A stretch of DNA of 64,000 nt, taken from the NCBI RefSeq assembly GCF_005048855.1, contig NZ_SUME01000001.1, positions 62,001 through 126,000 of the forward strand. The letters are read 5' to 3'. Shown here in pieces: positions 1 through 8,236 of this stretch. This DNA comes from Sphingobacterium olei (GTDB lineage Bacteria > Bacteroidota > Bacteroidia > Sphingobacteriales > Sphingobacteriaceae). Position numbers and translations under genes: made by a program. Below the pieces are notes generated by a model that saw only the letters and a list, made by a program, of their open reading frames with translations, had not been told where the DNA came from and ran no database searches. Position 1 is the stretch's first letter. Each line of letters opens with the position of its first letter.

Positions 1-2152
1 AACCATAATGGTGAAGCTGTCTTTCTATACGTGACAGTTTACCGCCGTATACGAAATCCCAATAACGGCGCGCGCTGCCATTGTAACCCCAATGTGGGAC
101 CGTCGGATCATAGGCAAGTATCGCATTTAAGGTCACTTCCGCTTTTTCATCAATCCCAAAGTATCTCGACCACATATATACCTCTTCCTGTCCTGTCGAG
201 TCCCATGGCATTTCGCTACCAAATGGATATTTCAAAGCCTTCCAGTGTTGTGCACGTTTTAACATTGCTGCCTCTAACTGTGATGCCGCATCTGTCAAAC
301 CTTCCCTTTTTAGATCTTGTAAAATAAGGAGAAATATACTTCCCTCCATTTGTCCGAACTGTGCGTAATATGGCGCTTTTTCTATCATAGCTATGGTCGT
401 TCGGAATGCCCTGTCCAAGTAAGTTTGCCAGCTTTCTTCCTGTACCAGTTGATTGTAGTTTCTAGCTAGTCTATACATTACCCAGTGTGCTGCTGCGACA
501 TGAGGGTAATTATAAGAACGACCCATATTATCGGCCTCTTTTTTAGGCCATGCTGCCCAGGTTTTATAATTGATGCTATCACTATACGTTCCCTTAGGCA
601 TAGAATCGGGTTCGTAATAGAATAGACTTTTAACAACACCATATTTCGTATCACCTTCTGTCTTTTGGATTTTTCCATACATGGTCTCGTGGACAAAGCG
701 CTTCATTTTGTCTATTTCATTTCTGTTGGGTTGAACGATTTGTTTCATCATGGCGGCCAACCAACTGGCGGCTCCGGCTTCGTCGCTCAACCCTGAAAAC
801 CAGGCGTTCTGCGATTGGGTAAGGTGTTGTTTAGTCTCATAATCGTAGGTGATTACGGATGGTGCGCGAAGAAAGGGATCGTTTTTGTCGTCGAACCACT
901 GCACTGTGGTTAAAAAATTACCGAGGCTATTGACCACATCTTTTTCCGGTTGGATTACTTTATAGTGAATGGTCTGTTCACTACCATCCTTGTAGGTTAG
1001 CGTAAGGCGAGCACGTCCCCATTTGTTGCCTGTTACTTCAAAAGCAGACCATTTGTTTTTGGTGCTTTTGTCCTTGTTGATGGTGAGGGCTCCGTCAGGA
1101 TAAACGGATATTTTTGCTATTTTCTGTGTGTGTTTTAAAAATAGTTTTGCCGGAGCATCCAATGGTACTAAATATCCGGGAGCACCAATAGCTACGGGTC
1201 TGTTGTGGGCCTGTAAAGTGTTCTCAATTTCTTTGATACCGGGCGCTAATACAAAACGTAATGCATAAGTTTTGGTTTCTCCGGGCTTTAGTATTGTGGA
1301 GGTTGGTGTATTCCATTGTTCTACACCCTTCCAATCCGTCTCTGCATAGGCCTTACTGTGTACCATCCATTCGTGAAACCCTTCAAACGTGATACTCTTT
1401 GGAGTAGGGTCCGTCAGGAGCGGATTATAGGCTTCAAAACCACTGTTTTTTTCCGGTAGTACGAGTAAACTGGATCCTTTGCCGTGCAGGTGGTTGACTT
1501 GCAAGTATCCGGCATCCTTACCGATGTAAGGGTCATAAAAGACGTTTTGCGCGTGTGCCTGTTCCAGGTTTTTCCAGTCCATATTATTGTTGAAGGGTAA
1601 AGGGATACCCAATGAACCAATTTCGTAAACTTCATTGGTGGTGTTTACCAATTGAAATTTCAGGATTAAGTCTCCATTCTCATTCTCCCAGGAGCGTAAG
1701 ACTTGCAAAGGAGCTCCATTCATGGTGGACGTGATATCTGCCGAGTAAAGTGTATTTCCGTTAGAGGTAATCGCGGTTACATCTTTACGATTTTCCGCAG
1801 AAGAGTAGAGTGTCCATTTCTCGGATGAAGTCGGCCTGATGTGTATATTGATGTCTCCAAAATGGAAAAATTTATTTCGGTCTCTTTTGTCTAATAGTTC
1901 GGTAACGGTATAGTCGAATGTATCGTCTCCGTCAAGCGGCTTAAGTGATGCCAACGTTTGTGAACTGTTTAGTAGTTCAATTTTTAGGCTATTCAGATTA
2001 AAGGATTTTTTTCCTTTATCGATGCCTAAGGTTGCAGGTTGCTTCTTTGTCGCAGTCCATACCGGATGCTCATTTTGTTGAGCTGCAACGTGAGAACTCC
2101 AACACAGGATGGCACTGAGTAAAATAATAGATATTTTGTTTAGTCTATTCAT
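1..2152 (-). CDS. Secreted DUF5695-like putative glycoside hydrolase, C-terminus outside window
   Basis: The frame is open from the ATG at 2152 to base 1, giving 717 visible residues with no stop, so the 3' end lies outside the window. The N-terminus is a clear Sec signal peptide (basic MNRLNK, hydrophobic stretch, cleavage near AAQQ at residue 24-26), so the product is periplasmic or exported. The first ~370 residues look beta-rich. The later part, with many Trp and Tyr in helices, resembles an (alpha/alpha)6-barrel sugar enzyme, and the overall pattern is like the Bacteroidota DUF5695 family. That family name comes from memory. No catalytic residue is assigned. It is divergent from an AraC regulator and next to an arabinoside and hydroxyproline locus, which suggests a role on the same glycan. 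Substrate unknown. Confidence 0.55.
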   Translation of the reverse strand, partial: MNRLNKISIILLSAILCWSSHVAAQQNEHPVWTATKKQPATLGIDKGKKSFNLNSLKIELLNSSQTLASLKPLDGDDTFDYTVTELLDKRDRNKFFHFGDINIHIRPTSSEKWTLYSSAENRKDVTAITSNGNTLYSADITSTMNGAPLQVLRSWENENGDLILKFQLVNTTNEVYEIGSLGIPLPFNNNMDWKNLEQAHAQNVFYDPYIGKDAGYLQVNHLHGKGSSLLVLPEKNSGFEAYNPLLTDPTPKSITFEGFHEWMVHSKAYAETDWKGVEQWNTPTSTILKPGETKTYALRFVLAPGIKEIENTLQAHNRPVAIGAPGYLVPLDAPAKLFLKHTQKIAKISVYPDGALTINKDKSTKNKWSAFEVTGNKWGRARLTLTYKDGSEQTIHYKVIQPEKDVVNSLGNFLTTVQWFDDKNDPFLRAPSVITYDYETKQHLTQSQNAWFSGLSDEAGAASWLAAMMKQIVQPNRNEIDKMKRFVHETMYGKIQKTEGDTKYGVVKSLFYYEPDSMPKGTYSDSINYKTWAAWPKKEADNMGRSYNYPHVAAAHWVMYRLARNYNQLVQEESWQTYLDRAFRTTIAMIEKAPYYAQFGQMEGSIFLLILQDLKREGLTDAASQLEAAMLKRAQHWKALKYPFGSEMPWDSTGQEEVYMWSRYFGIDEKAEVTLNAILAYDPTVPHWGYNGSARRYWDFVYGGKLSRIERQLHHYG

Positions 2153-2441
2153 AACTGTTACAATTTTTCTTGGATTAGTTATAGTTTAATTTACATACTT
2201 TTCCCTAATTGGACAGACTTCCAATCAGACCATTCGTTGTTCCGTAGCGCGAAAAAGAATAAAGAACAACTGGTTGTTATTTTACAAAGATGCTTTTATT
2301 ACATAAAGTTTATTTACCCAATTTTAACAAGAGACGTGCATTTTTTAGCATGTTTTGATTTTGTCTTGCGTATGACGCGATTTAATTATTATATTGGACG
2401 TAGATTTTAATCTGTTTGTGTAAAACCTAATTTACGACACT
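2153..2441. promoter_or_regulatory. Divergent regulatory region between the DUF5695-like gene and the AraC regulator gene
   Basis: This 289-bp AT-rich region separates two divergent starts and must hold both promoters. It contains a dyad AACAAC-TG-GTTGTT at 2265-2278, a possible operator. I see no perfect TAnnTTTG box. TATATTGG at about 2391-2398 is one base off and could serve the regulator gene. Nothing coding is seen. Confidence 0.4.
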
Positions 2442-3305
2442 ATGAAGCCAATTCATTATAATGTACCCGTTCCTAAAGATAGGACGCTGTTTGTACAGGA
2501 AGACATTCTGGAGCGATTTTACCCTCATATGCATAGACATGAGGAATATCAATTGATCTGGATCGTAGAGGGTACCGGTCAGTTGCTGGTTGAGGACAGT
2601 TTGCACAATTTTAAAAAAGACGATATTTTTTTGTTAGGCTCTAATCAGCCTCACGTTTTTAAAAATGAGCAAGTTGGTGGTTTCGCTCGGTCAGTGTCCG
2701 TTTTCTTTAATGTAAAGGGGCGTCTAGCAGGTATGCTTGATCTGCCGGAGTTAGGGGTGTTGTTAGATTTTATCAGTAACAATCAGAGGGGATTCCGTGT
2801 GCCAAATACGTATTTGAGCCAAGTGCGTAGACGGATTGAGATTTTAAAAAAATCCGATCATATGGATCAGTTAATAAATTTTTTCTATTTGCTAAAGGCT
2901 TTGAATAGTGTGTCGAGTCAATTGAAGCCACTTTCTGGCGCTTCCTTCGTAGAGAATGAACCGACTACCACTATTCGTATCAATAAGCTATGCCGGTATA
3001 TCGATGAACATTTTAAGGACAATATCGCACTAAGCGAAGTTGCTGAACAAGCACATCTTACACCCCAGGCATTTTGTAGATTCTTTAAAAAAAGTACAGG
3101 TAAAACCTTTGTATCCTATTTAAATGACATACGTGTACGGGAAGCTTGTCGTTTGTTGGGGACAGGTACGTATGATTGCATATCTACAGTGGCTTACTTA
3201 TGTGGTTTCAACAGTATAACTAACTTTAACCGGGTGTTTCGCAATGTAATCGGCGAATCGCCTAAAGAATATGTGAACAAATATATTACATTGCTATATC
3301 AATAG
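2442..3305 (+). CDS. AraC-family transcriptional regulator with cupin sensor domain
   Basis: The product has 287 residues. Residues ~10-150 form a cupin-like AraC ligand-binding domain with the HxHxxYQL-type strand (HMHRHEEYQLIWIVEGTG). Residues ~180-285 carry the two helix-turn-helix motifs of AraC/XylS proteins, with the typical NITNFNRVFRNVIGESPKEY second-helix signature. It is a cytoplasmic DNA-binding protein that probably activates in response to a small ligand. It lies 130 bp upstream of the hydroxyproline operon on the same strand and opposite the DUF5695-like gene. A direct repeat with an 11-bp period just upstream of the operon's -7 box is the natural candidate binding site. The inducer is not shown by the sequence; hydroxyproline or an arabinoside is inferred from context. 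Confidence 0.9.
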   Translation: MKPIHYNVPVPKDRTLFVQEDILERFYPHMHRHEEYQLIWIVEGTGQLLVEDSLHNFKKDDIFLLGSNQPHVFKNEQVGGFARSVSVFFNVKGRLAGMLDLPELGVLLDFISNNQRGFRVPNTYLSQVRRRIEILKKSDHMDQLINFFYLLKALNSVSSQLKPLSGASFVENEPTTTIRINKLCRYIDEHFKDNIALSEVAEQAHLTPQAFCRFFKKSTGKTFVSYLNDIRVREACRLLGTGTYDCISTVAYLCGFNSITNFNRVFRNVIGESPKEYVNKYITLLYQ

Positions 3306-3367
3306 GTGTGGCGATTTTGTGGTGTTCATACTCCTCAATAGGTTAAAATCCTGTTGTTACTTATTAA

Positions 3368-3387
3368 AAGGTGGTTAGAAGGTGGTT
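3368..3387 (+). promoter_or_regulatory. Direct-repeat operator candidate upstream of the hydroxyproline operon
   Basis: AAGGTGGTT occurs at 3368-3376 and again at 3379-3387, exactly 11 bp apart, about one helical turn. This spacing suits the two HTH motifs of one AraC-type monomer. The repeat ends 11 bp before a perfect -7 box, where a -33 element would normally be, as expected for an activator-dependent promoter. A close relative (18 of 23 positions) lies at 22460-22482 upstream of the SusC operon. Binding by the AraC protein encoded just upstream is inferred. Confidence 0.55.
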
Positions 3388-3398
3388 TTGATTGTATT

Positions 3399-3406
3399 TA
3401 TATTTG
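3399..3406 (+). promoter_or_regulatory. Bacteroidota-type -7 box of the hydroxyproline operon
   Basis: TATATTTG matches the Bacteroidota sigma-A -7 consensus TAnnTTTG exactly. It lies 28 bp before the ATG at 3435. No good -33 TTTG is present at the usual spacing, and the direct repeat occupies that place. Confidence 0.6.
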
Positions 3407-3434
3407 AAATTATAAAATACAATTGACGATAAAT

Positions 3435-4337
3435 ATGAAAAAACTAGACTGGAATGGAATTTATCCTGCTGTTTTGACCCCTTTTACAGCGAATGGTGAT
3501 ATTGATTATGACATGTTTGCCAAAAATACCGAAGCACAGATAGCTGCCGGAATTCATGGTATTATCATAGCAGGTTCATTAGGAGACGCAGCTGTATTGG
3601 AAACAGAAGAGAAGTTTGAGTTGTTGTCTTATGCAGTAGAGTTAGTCGGCGGCAGGGTTCCTGTAATTTTGAATATTGCGGAGAATACAACTAGAAATGC
3701 GGTTAGTTTTGCCTTGAAAGCAAAAGAGCTCGGTGCCGATGGTTTGATGCTACTGCCTCCTATGCGATACAGGGCAGACGATCGCGAGGTTGTGGAATAC
3801 TTTAAATCGGTTGCTGTGGCTACGGATCTGCCTATTCTGATTTACAATAACCCGGTCGACTATGGTACATTGGTGTCTTTAGATATGTTCGAAGAAATGG
3901 AATCATGTCCTACCATTCAGGCTGTAAAAGAATCGACTCGCGACCTGGCAAACGTAACCCGTATGAAAAATCGCTTCGGAGATCGTTATAAAGTTTTAGG
4001 TGGTGTAGATACCATCTGTTTAGAAACATTGTTCTTAGGTGCTGATGGCTTAGTGGCAGGTTTAGTAGATGCATTCCCAAATGAAACCGTCGCATTATAT
4101 AATTATTCCAAATCGGGAGACATTGATAAAGCAGTCGAAATTTACCGTTGGTTCATGCCATTACTGGAATTAGATATTCATCCTAAATTAATTCAATATA
4201 TCAAATTGGCAGCTACCGCTGAAGGGATCAGTACACCGCACGTGCGTGCACCGCGACTACCCTTGATCGGTGAAGAGGCTGATCGTATCAACAAAATAAT
4301 TGCTGATGGTATCGCCACTCGCCCGAAATTAAGTTAA
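3435..4337 (+). CDS. Dihydrodipicolinate synthase family lyase, probable pyrroline-4-hydroxy-2-carboxylate deaminase
   Basis: This is a class I aldolase-type TIM barrel of 300 residues. I chose the ATG at 3435; a TTG 12 bp upstream is in frame but less likely. The YNNP motif (Tyr137) and the Schiff-base lysine in VKEST (Lys165) are present. The usual GTTGE motif reads GSLGD. DapA-family members include true DapA, sialate lyases and the deaminase that converts delta1-pyrroline-4-hydroxy-2-carboxylate into alpha-ketoglutarate semialdehyde. The neighbours are the semialdehyde dehydrogenase, 4-hydroxyproline epimerase and a D-amino acid oxidoreductase, which are exactly the other three steps. That makes the deaminase role much the best fit. 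Cytoplasmic; first gene of the operon. Confidence 0.85.
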   Translation: MKKLDWNGIYPAVLTPFTANGDIDYDMFAKNTEAQIAAGIHGIIIAGSLGDAAVLETEEKFELLSYAVELVGGRVPVILNIAENTTRNAVSFALKAKELGADGLMLLPPMRYRADDREVVEYFKSVAVATDLPILIYNNPVDYGTLVSLDMFEEMESCPTIQAVKESTRDLANVTRMKNRFGDRYKVLGGVDTICLETLFLGADGLVAGLVDAFPNETVALYNYSKSGDIDKAVEIYRWFMPLLELDIHPKLIQYIKLAATAEGISTPHVRAPRLPLIGEEADRINKIIADGIATRPKLS

Positions 4338-4367
4338 GATCTCGATGGTCTATAATTTACGGTGCTG

Positions 4368-4395
4368 TAGGCGATTGGTGGATACCTGTCGCCTA
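4368..4395 (+). other. Intercistronic hairpin between the deaminase and dehydrogenase genes
   Basis: TAGGCGA at 4368-4374 pairs with TCGCCTA at 4389-4395, with a further GGT/ACC inner pairing. No T-run follows, so it is unlikely to be a full terminator. It may be an mRNA processing or stability element inside the operon. Confidence 0.35.
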
Positions 4396-4425
4396 TAGTT
4401 CGTTTTAAATAAACACGAAATAATA

Positions 4426-5910
4426 ATGAATCAACCAAAAGTATATTTAGAAGGATTGGTCAACTTAGCTAGTGAAGCATTTCAATTTTTAAAATCGACG
4501 ACCATCGCCGAACGCGCCGCTTTTATGCACGCTGTGGCGGACAAGATTGAATTATTGGGACAAGAGCTATTGGATACCGCACATTGCGAAACGGCACTGC
4601 CTTTGCCTCGTCTTACGGGCGAAAAAGCGCGTACTATAGGACAGTGGCGATCTTATGCCAATGCGGTAGCTTCTGGGATCTATACCGAAGCCCGTATTGA
4701 TCTGGCCGATCCTGAAAAAGGTAAAAGTGATATACGTAAATTGAGTACAGGTATTGGACCCGTTGTGGTTTTTGGTGCCAGTAATTTTCCTTTTGCTTTT
4801 TCGACAGCAGGAGGCGATACCGCCAGCGCAATAGGTGCCGGATGTTCGGTCATCGTTAAAGGACACCCTGCTCATCCTAAAACCTCTACTATTATGGCAG
4901 ACGCGATCACAGCGACTGTGAAAGATTTTGGGTGGCCCGAAGGTGTATTTGCTCATTTTCTGGGTAATAACGTAGAGGGTACGGATATCATGGTCGGGGC
5001 CTACCTAACCGCGCATCCGGCAGTGAAGGCGGTAGGTTTTACCGGTTCATACAGGGGAGGAAAGGCCTTATTTGATATTGCCAATCAACGTGAAGAGCCT
5101 ATTCCGGTCTTTGCAGAAATGGGAAGTGTTAATCCGGTATTTGCGTTTACAAATGTCTTAAATGAGAGAGCGGAAACTTTGGCGAAGGAATACGCCACTT
5201 CGTTGACAATGGGTGTAGGGCAATTCTGTACGAATCCAGGTGTTTTTATCGGCGTCAAAGGCGATGGTCTGGATCGTTTCAAAAAGGCACTGGAAATAGA
5301 AATTTTCAGTATTGTACCAGCAACGATGTTGAACCCGGGTATTTACACGGCTTTTGAGAAAAATAAAACTGCATTAAGTACACAAGGGGGAGTTGCCGTT
5401 CTTTCAGAATCAGCGACGGAATCAACCGAAGGTCAAGGACGACCTAAAGTTGTCATGACCTCGGCAAAAAGCTTTATCGCTAATCCGATGTTGAGTGAAG
5501 AGGTTTTCGGGCCGTTTGGCGTAGTGGTAGAAGCAGAAGACTATGAGGAAGTATTGGTAATCGCGCAACAGTTGAAAGGACAATTGACGATTACCTTGGC
5601 CGCAACAAAAGAAGATGTTCGAGCCCATGAGGATATTTTCAATGTTGTCAAAGATAAAGCAGGACGTCTGTTGTTCAACGGTATGCCTACCGGTGTTGAA
5701 GTGGTGTATGCCATGCAACACGGTGGCCCTTTTCCATCGTGTACCGATCCGAGATTTACTTCAGTAGGTCCTGATGCGGTAAAACGTTTTGTACGTCCTT
5801 TGGCATTCCAAAACTGGCCGGATGAGTTCTTGCCCGCAGAATTGAAAAATGACAATAAACTCGGAATAACACGTATGGTGGATGGTGTCTCTACGACGAC
5901 ACGTATTTAA
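4426..5910 (+). CDS. Alpha-ketoglutarate semialdehyde dehydrogenase (aldehyde dehydrogenase family)
   Basis: The 494-residue protein has an aldehyde dehydrogenase fold and a usual length. Visible active-site elements are the oxyanion region GASNFPFAF (117-125), the cofactor-binding Lys145 in VIVKGHPAHP, FTGS (205-208), the catalytic Glu231 in FAEMGSVNP and the nucleophile Cys268 in GQFCTNPG. The KGHPAHP and GQFCTNPG forms are typical of the NADP-dependent alpha-ketoglutarate semialdehyde dehydrogenases of hydroxyproline, arabinose and sugar-acid pathways. In this operon it would make the last step, alpha-ketoglutarate semialdehyde to alpha-ketoglutarate, feeding the TCA cycle. The same enzyme could also serve an oxidative L-arabinose pathway, but the dehydratases for that are not in the window. 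Confidence 0.87.
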   Translation: MNQPKVYLEGLVNLASEAFQFLKSTTIAERAAFMHAVADKIELLGQELLDTAHCETALPLPRLTGEKARTIGQWRSYANAVASGIYTEARIDLADPEKGKSDIRKLSTGIGPVVVFGASNFPFAFSTAGGDTASAIGAGCSVIVKGHPAHPKTSTIMADAITATVKDFGWPEGVFAHFLGNNVEGTDIMVGAYLTAHPAVKAVGFTGSYRGGKALFDIANQREEPIPVFAEMGSVNPVFAFTNVLNERAETLAKEYATSLTMGVGQFCTNPGVFIGVKGDGLDRFKKALEIEIFSIVPATMLNPGIYTAFEKNKTALSTQGGVAVLSESATESTEGQGRPKVVMTSAKSFIANPMLSEEVFGPFGVVVEAEDYEEVLVIAQQLKGQLTITLAATKEDVRAHEDIFNVVKDKAGRLLFNGMPTGVEVVYAMQHGGPFPSCTDPRFTSVGPDAVKRFVRPLAFQNWPDEFLPAELKNDNKLGITRMVDGVSTTTRI

Positions 5911-5936
5911 ATCTATTTTGTACATCAAATTGATAA

Positions 5937-6938
5937 ATGAAGAAAACATTTTTTTGTATTGACTCGCACACTTGCGGATGCCCCGTAAGGTTGGTGGCAG
6001 GAGGAGGTCCGGTATTGAAGGGTAATAGCATGATGGAGCGTCGTCTGCATTTTATGGCCGAGTACGACTGGATTCGAAAAGGGTTGATGTTCGAACCTCG
6101 AGGTCATGATATGATGAGCGGTAGTATTCTTTACCCGGCTACAGATCCCAACAATGATACCGGTGTACTATATATCGAAACAAGCGGATGTCTTCCGATG
6201 TGTGGTCATGGCACCATAGGCACGGCGACCATTGCCATTGAAGAGGGCTTGGTCATACCAAAAGTACCTGGTAAACTTCGGTTGGAAACTCCTGCAGGAT
6301 TGATTTTGATTGATTATGTTCAAGAAGATAAGAAGGTCAAAACCGTGAAATTGACGAATGTAAAATCCTTTTTATATCAAGAGGGGTTGACGGTAAGCTG
6401 TCCGGATCTTGGCGAAATGATTGTCGATGTCGCTTATGGGGGGAATTTTTACGCCATTATCGATCCGCAAAAAAACTTTGAAGATATCCGTTCATTTTCA
6501 GCGAGCCAGCTGATTCATTATGGTAAAATAATTCGTGGACTCCTGAATGATAAATATGAGTTCTTGCATCCGGAGGACGAAAATATCTATGGTTTAAGCC
6601 ATATTCAGTGGACCGGGAAGCCGACGAAATCAGATTCTACTGGTAGAAATGCGGTATTGGTGGGCGAGAATGCACTCGATCGTTCACCATGTGGCACAGG
6701 AACCTCGGCACGTATGGCGCAATGGTATGCAAAAGGAAAATTAAAAGAAGGTGAGGAGTTTATCCACGAGAGCTACATCGGGTCACAGTTTATCGGCCGA
6801 GTAGAATCTGCAGCAGGCGAGGTAGATGGTATACCTGCTATCATTCCATCTGTCGAAGGCTGGGCAAGGATTACAGGGTATAATCATATCATTATAGACG
6901 ATGACGATCCCTATTGGTTAGGGTTTCAGGTGATGTAA
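5937..6938 (+). CDS. 4-hydroxyproline 2-epimerase (proline racemase family)
   Basis: The 333-residue proline racemase-family enzyme has both catalytic cysteines in place: Cys89 in MCGHGT and Cys252 in SPCGTGT. Two cysteines mark a racemase or epimerase; the related 3-hydroxyproline dehydratases have Thr at the second position. It would convert trans-4-hydroxy-L-proline to cis-4-hydroxy-D-proline in the cytoplasm, the first step of the pathway encoded here. The start codon directly precedes KKTFFCIDSHTCG, the normal N-terminus of this family. It sits between the semialdehyde dehydrogenase gene (26 bp upstream) and the FAD oxidoreductase gene (17 bp downstream). Confidence 0.92.
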   Translation: MKKTFFCIDSHTCGCPVRLVAGGGPVLKGNSMMERRLHFMAEYDWIRKGLMFEPRGHDMMSGSILYPATDPNNDTGVLYIETSGCLPMCGHGTIGTATIAIEEGLVIPKVPGKLRLETPAGLILIDYVQEDKKVKTVKLTNVKSFLYQEGLTVSCPDLGEMIVDVAYGGNFYAIIDPQKNFEDIRSFSASQLIHYGKIIRGLLNDKYEFLHPEDENIYGLSHIQWTGKPTKSDSTGRNAVLVGENALDRSPCGTGTSARMAQWYAKGKLKEGEEFIHESYIGSQFIGRVESAAGEVDGIPAIIPSVEGWARITGYNHIIIDDDDPYWLGFQVM

Positions 6939-6955
6939 TTTAAATAGAAGATAAC

Positions 6956-8218
6956 GTGTCAATACAGAATAAAGGAAAAATTATAATCATCGGTGCAGGT
7001 ATCGCAGGACTGAGTTCGGCATTTTACCTAGTAAATGATGGCTGGCAAGTAGAGGTATTGGAGCAAAATGATTTAGGAAATAGCTGTTCATACGGCAATG
7101 CCGGCATGATTGTTCCCAGTCACTTTACACCATTGGCAGCACCAGGAGTGGTGACACAAGGTATCCGCTGGATGTTTGATAGTAAAAGCCCATTTTACGT
7201 CAAGCCTACGTTGGCCAGTATCTCTTGGGGATTGAAATTCTTAAAGCATTCCAATCAGGCTCATGTAGATCGATCCGCTGCAAACTTGCGTGATTTGCAT
7301 CTCGCAAGTAGTAAATTATTTAACCAGTGGGCCACATTAGATGGTTTTGATTTCGAACTGACTCAAAAAGGTATTTTAATGTTATTCAAAACGGAGAAAT
7401 TGGGTCATGAGGAAGCCGAGTTGGCGCATACCGCGCGGGGTCTAGGGCTGGATGTGGATGTGTTGGATCAACAGGCTACCCAAGCTTTGGAACCCAATGC
7501 CGAGCTGGATGTTTTGGGTGCCGTTCATTACAAATGTGACGGACACCTGTATCCGCAAAAATTGATGGCCAATCTCATTCAGTATCTACAAAACAAAGGC
7601 GTGGTGATTCATACCCGACATACGGTGTCCGAGATAGAAGTTGCGAATCATCAGGTGAAAGCACTTGTCGCCAATGATAAGAAGTTCGCTGCTGATAAAT
7701 TTGTCATGACAGGTGGTTCTTGGTTGCCGCAGTTGGCAAAGAAAGCAGGGCTGCGTGTTTCATTGATGCCGGGTAAGGGCTATTCGTTCATGCACACACC
7801 TGTTGATGACAGCAGAGGTTTGATTCACTCGGCGTTATTGCTGGAAGCGCGTGTTGCGGTCACGCCGATGAACGGACAGATCCGCTTCGGAGGTACGATG
7901 GAATTAGCTCCATTCAACAATAAAGTGAACATAAACCGTGTGGAAGGTATTGTTCGTGCTGTTCCGGATTATCTCCCTGATTTCAAGATGGATATTCCCA
8001 AGGTCAAAAATATATGGTATGGCTACAGACCTTGTTCTCCGGATGGACTGCCTTATTTGGGAGCAACAAAAAAACTAGATAACTTAATTATCGCTGGAGG
8101 TACTGGCATGATGGGATTGAGCTTAGGTCCTATCGTGGGACATACTGTCGCAGAGATCGCAAACGAACAAAAAATATCGGTCAATATCTCGCAATACAGC
8201 CCCGACCGTTTTCAATAA
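6956..8218 (+). CDS. FAD-dependent D-amino acid dehydrogenase, probable D-hydroxyproline dehydrogenase
   Basis: The protein of 420 residues starts at GTG; no ATG lies near the conserved N-terminus. The Rossmann FAD motif GAGIAG is at residues 13-18, with the acidic end of beta-2 at VEVLEQ. The C-terminal WYGYRPCSPDGLPYLGAT and GGTGMMGLSLGP blocks are typical of the DadA/glycine oxidase branch of the DAO fold. It would oxidise cis-4-hydroxy-D-proline to delta1-pyrroline-4-hydroxy-2-carboxylate, passing electrons to the respiratory chain or oxygen. The single-chain form differs from the multi-subunit D-Hyp dehydrogenases of pseudomonads. It lies immediately downstream of the epimerase gene. Confidence 0.85.
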   Translation: MSIQNKGKIIIIGAGIAGLSSAFYLVNDGWQVEVLEQNDLGNSCSYGNAGMIVPSHFTPLAAPGVVTQGIRWMFDSKSPFYVKPTLASISWGLKFLKHSNQAHVDRSAANLRDLHLASSKLFNQWATLDGFDFELTQKGILMLFKTEKLGHEEAELAHTARGLGLDVDVLDQQATQALEPNAELDVLGAVHYKCDGHLYPQKLMANLIQYLQNKGVVIHTRHTVSEIEVANHQVKALVANDKKFAADKFVMTGGSWLPQLAKKAGLRVSLMPGKGYSFMHTPVDDSRGLIHSALLLEARVAVTPMNGQIRFGGTMELAPFNNKVNINRVEGIVRAVPDYLPDFKMDIPKVKNIWYGYRPCSPDGLPYLGATKKLDNLIIAGGTGMMGLSLGPIVGHTVAEIANEQKISVNISQYSPDRFQ

Positions 8219-8236
8219 GCAAAAGGAAACCAAATT

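Noticed and set aside
3423..3434. TTG start four codons before the ATG of the DapA-family gene
   Set aside because: The ATG at 3435 begins the conserved sequence and is well placed after the -7 box.
4567..4956. Long reverse-strand frames inside the aldehyde dehydrogenase and other strong genes
   Set aside because: They overlap well-supported conserved coding sequence on the other strand and show no motif or signal of their own.
4426..5910. Assignment of the aldehyde dehydrogenase to the oxidative L-arabinose pathway
   Set aside because: No arabinonate dehydratase or arabinose dehydrogenase is in the window, whereas the other three hydroxyproline enzymes are adjacent.
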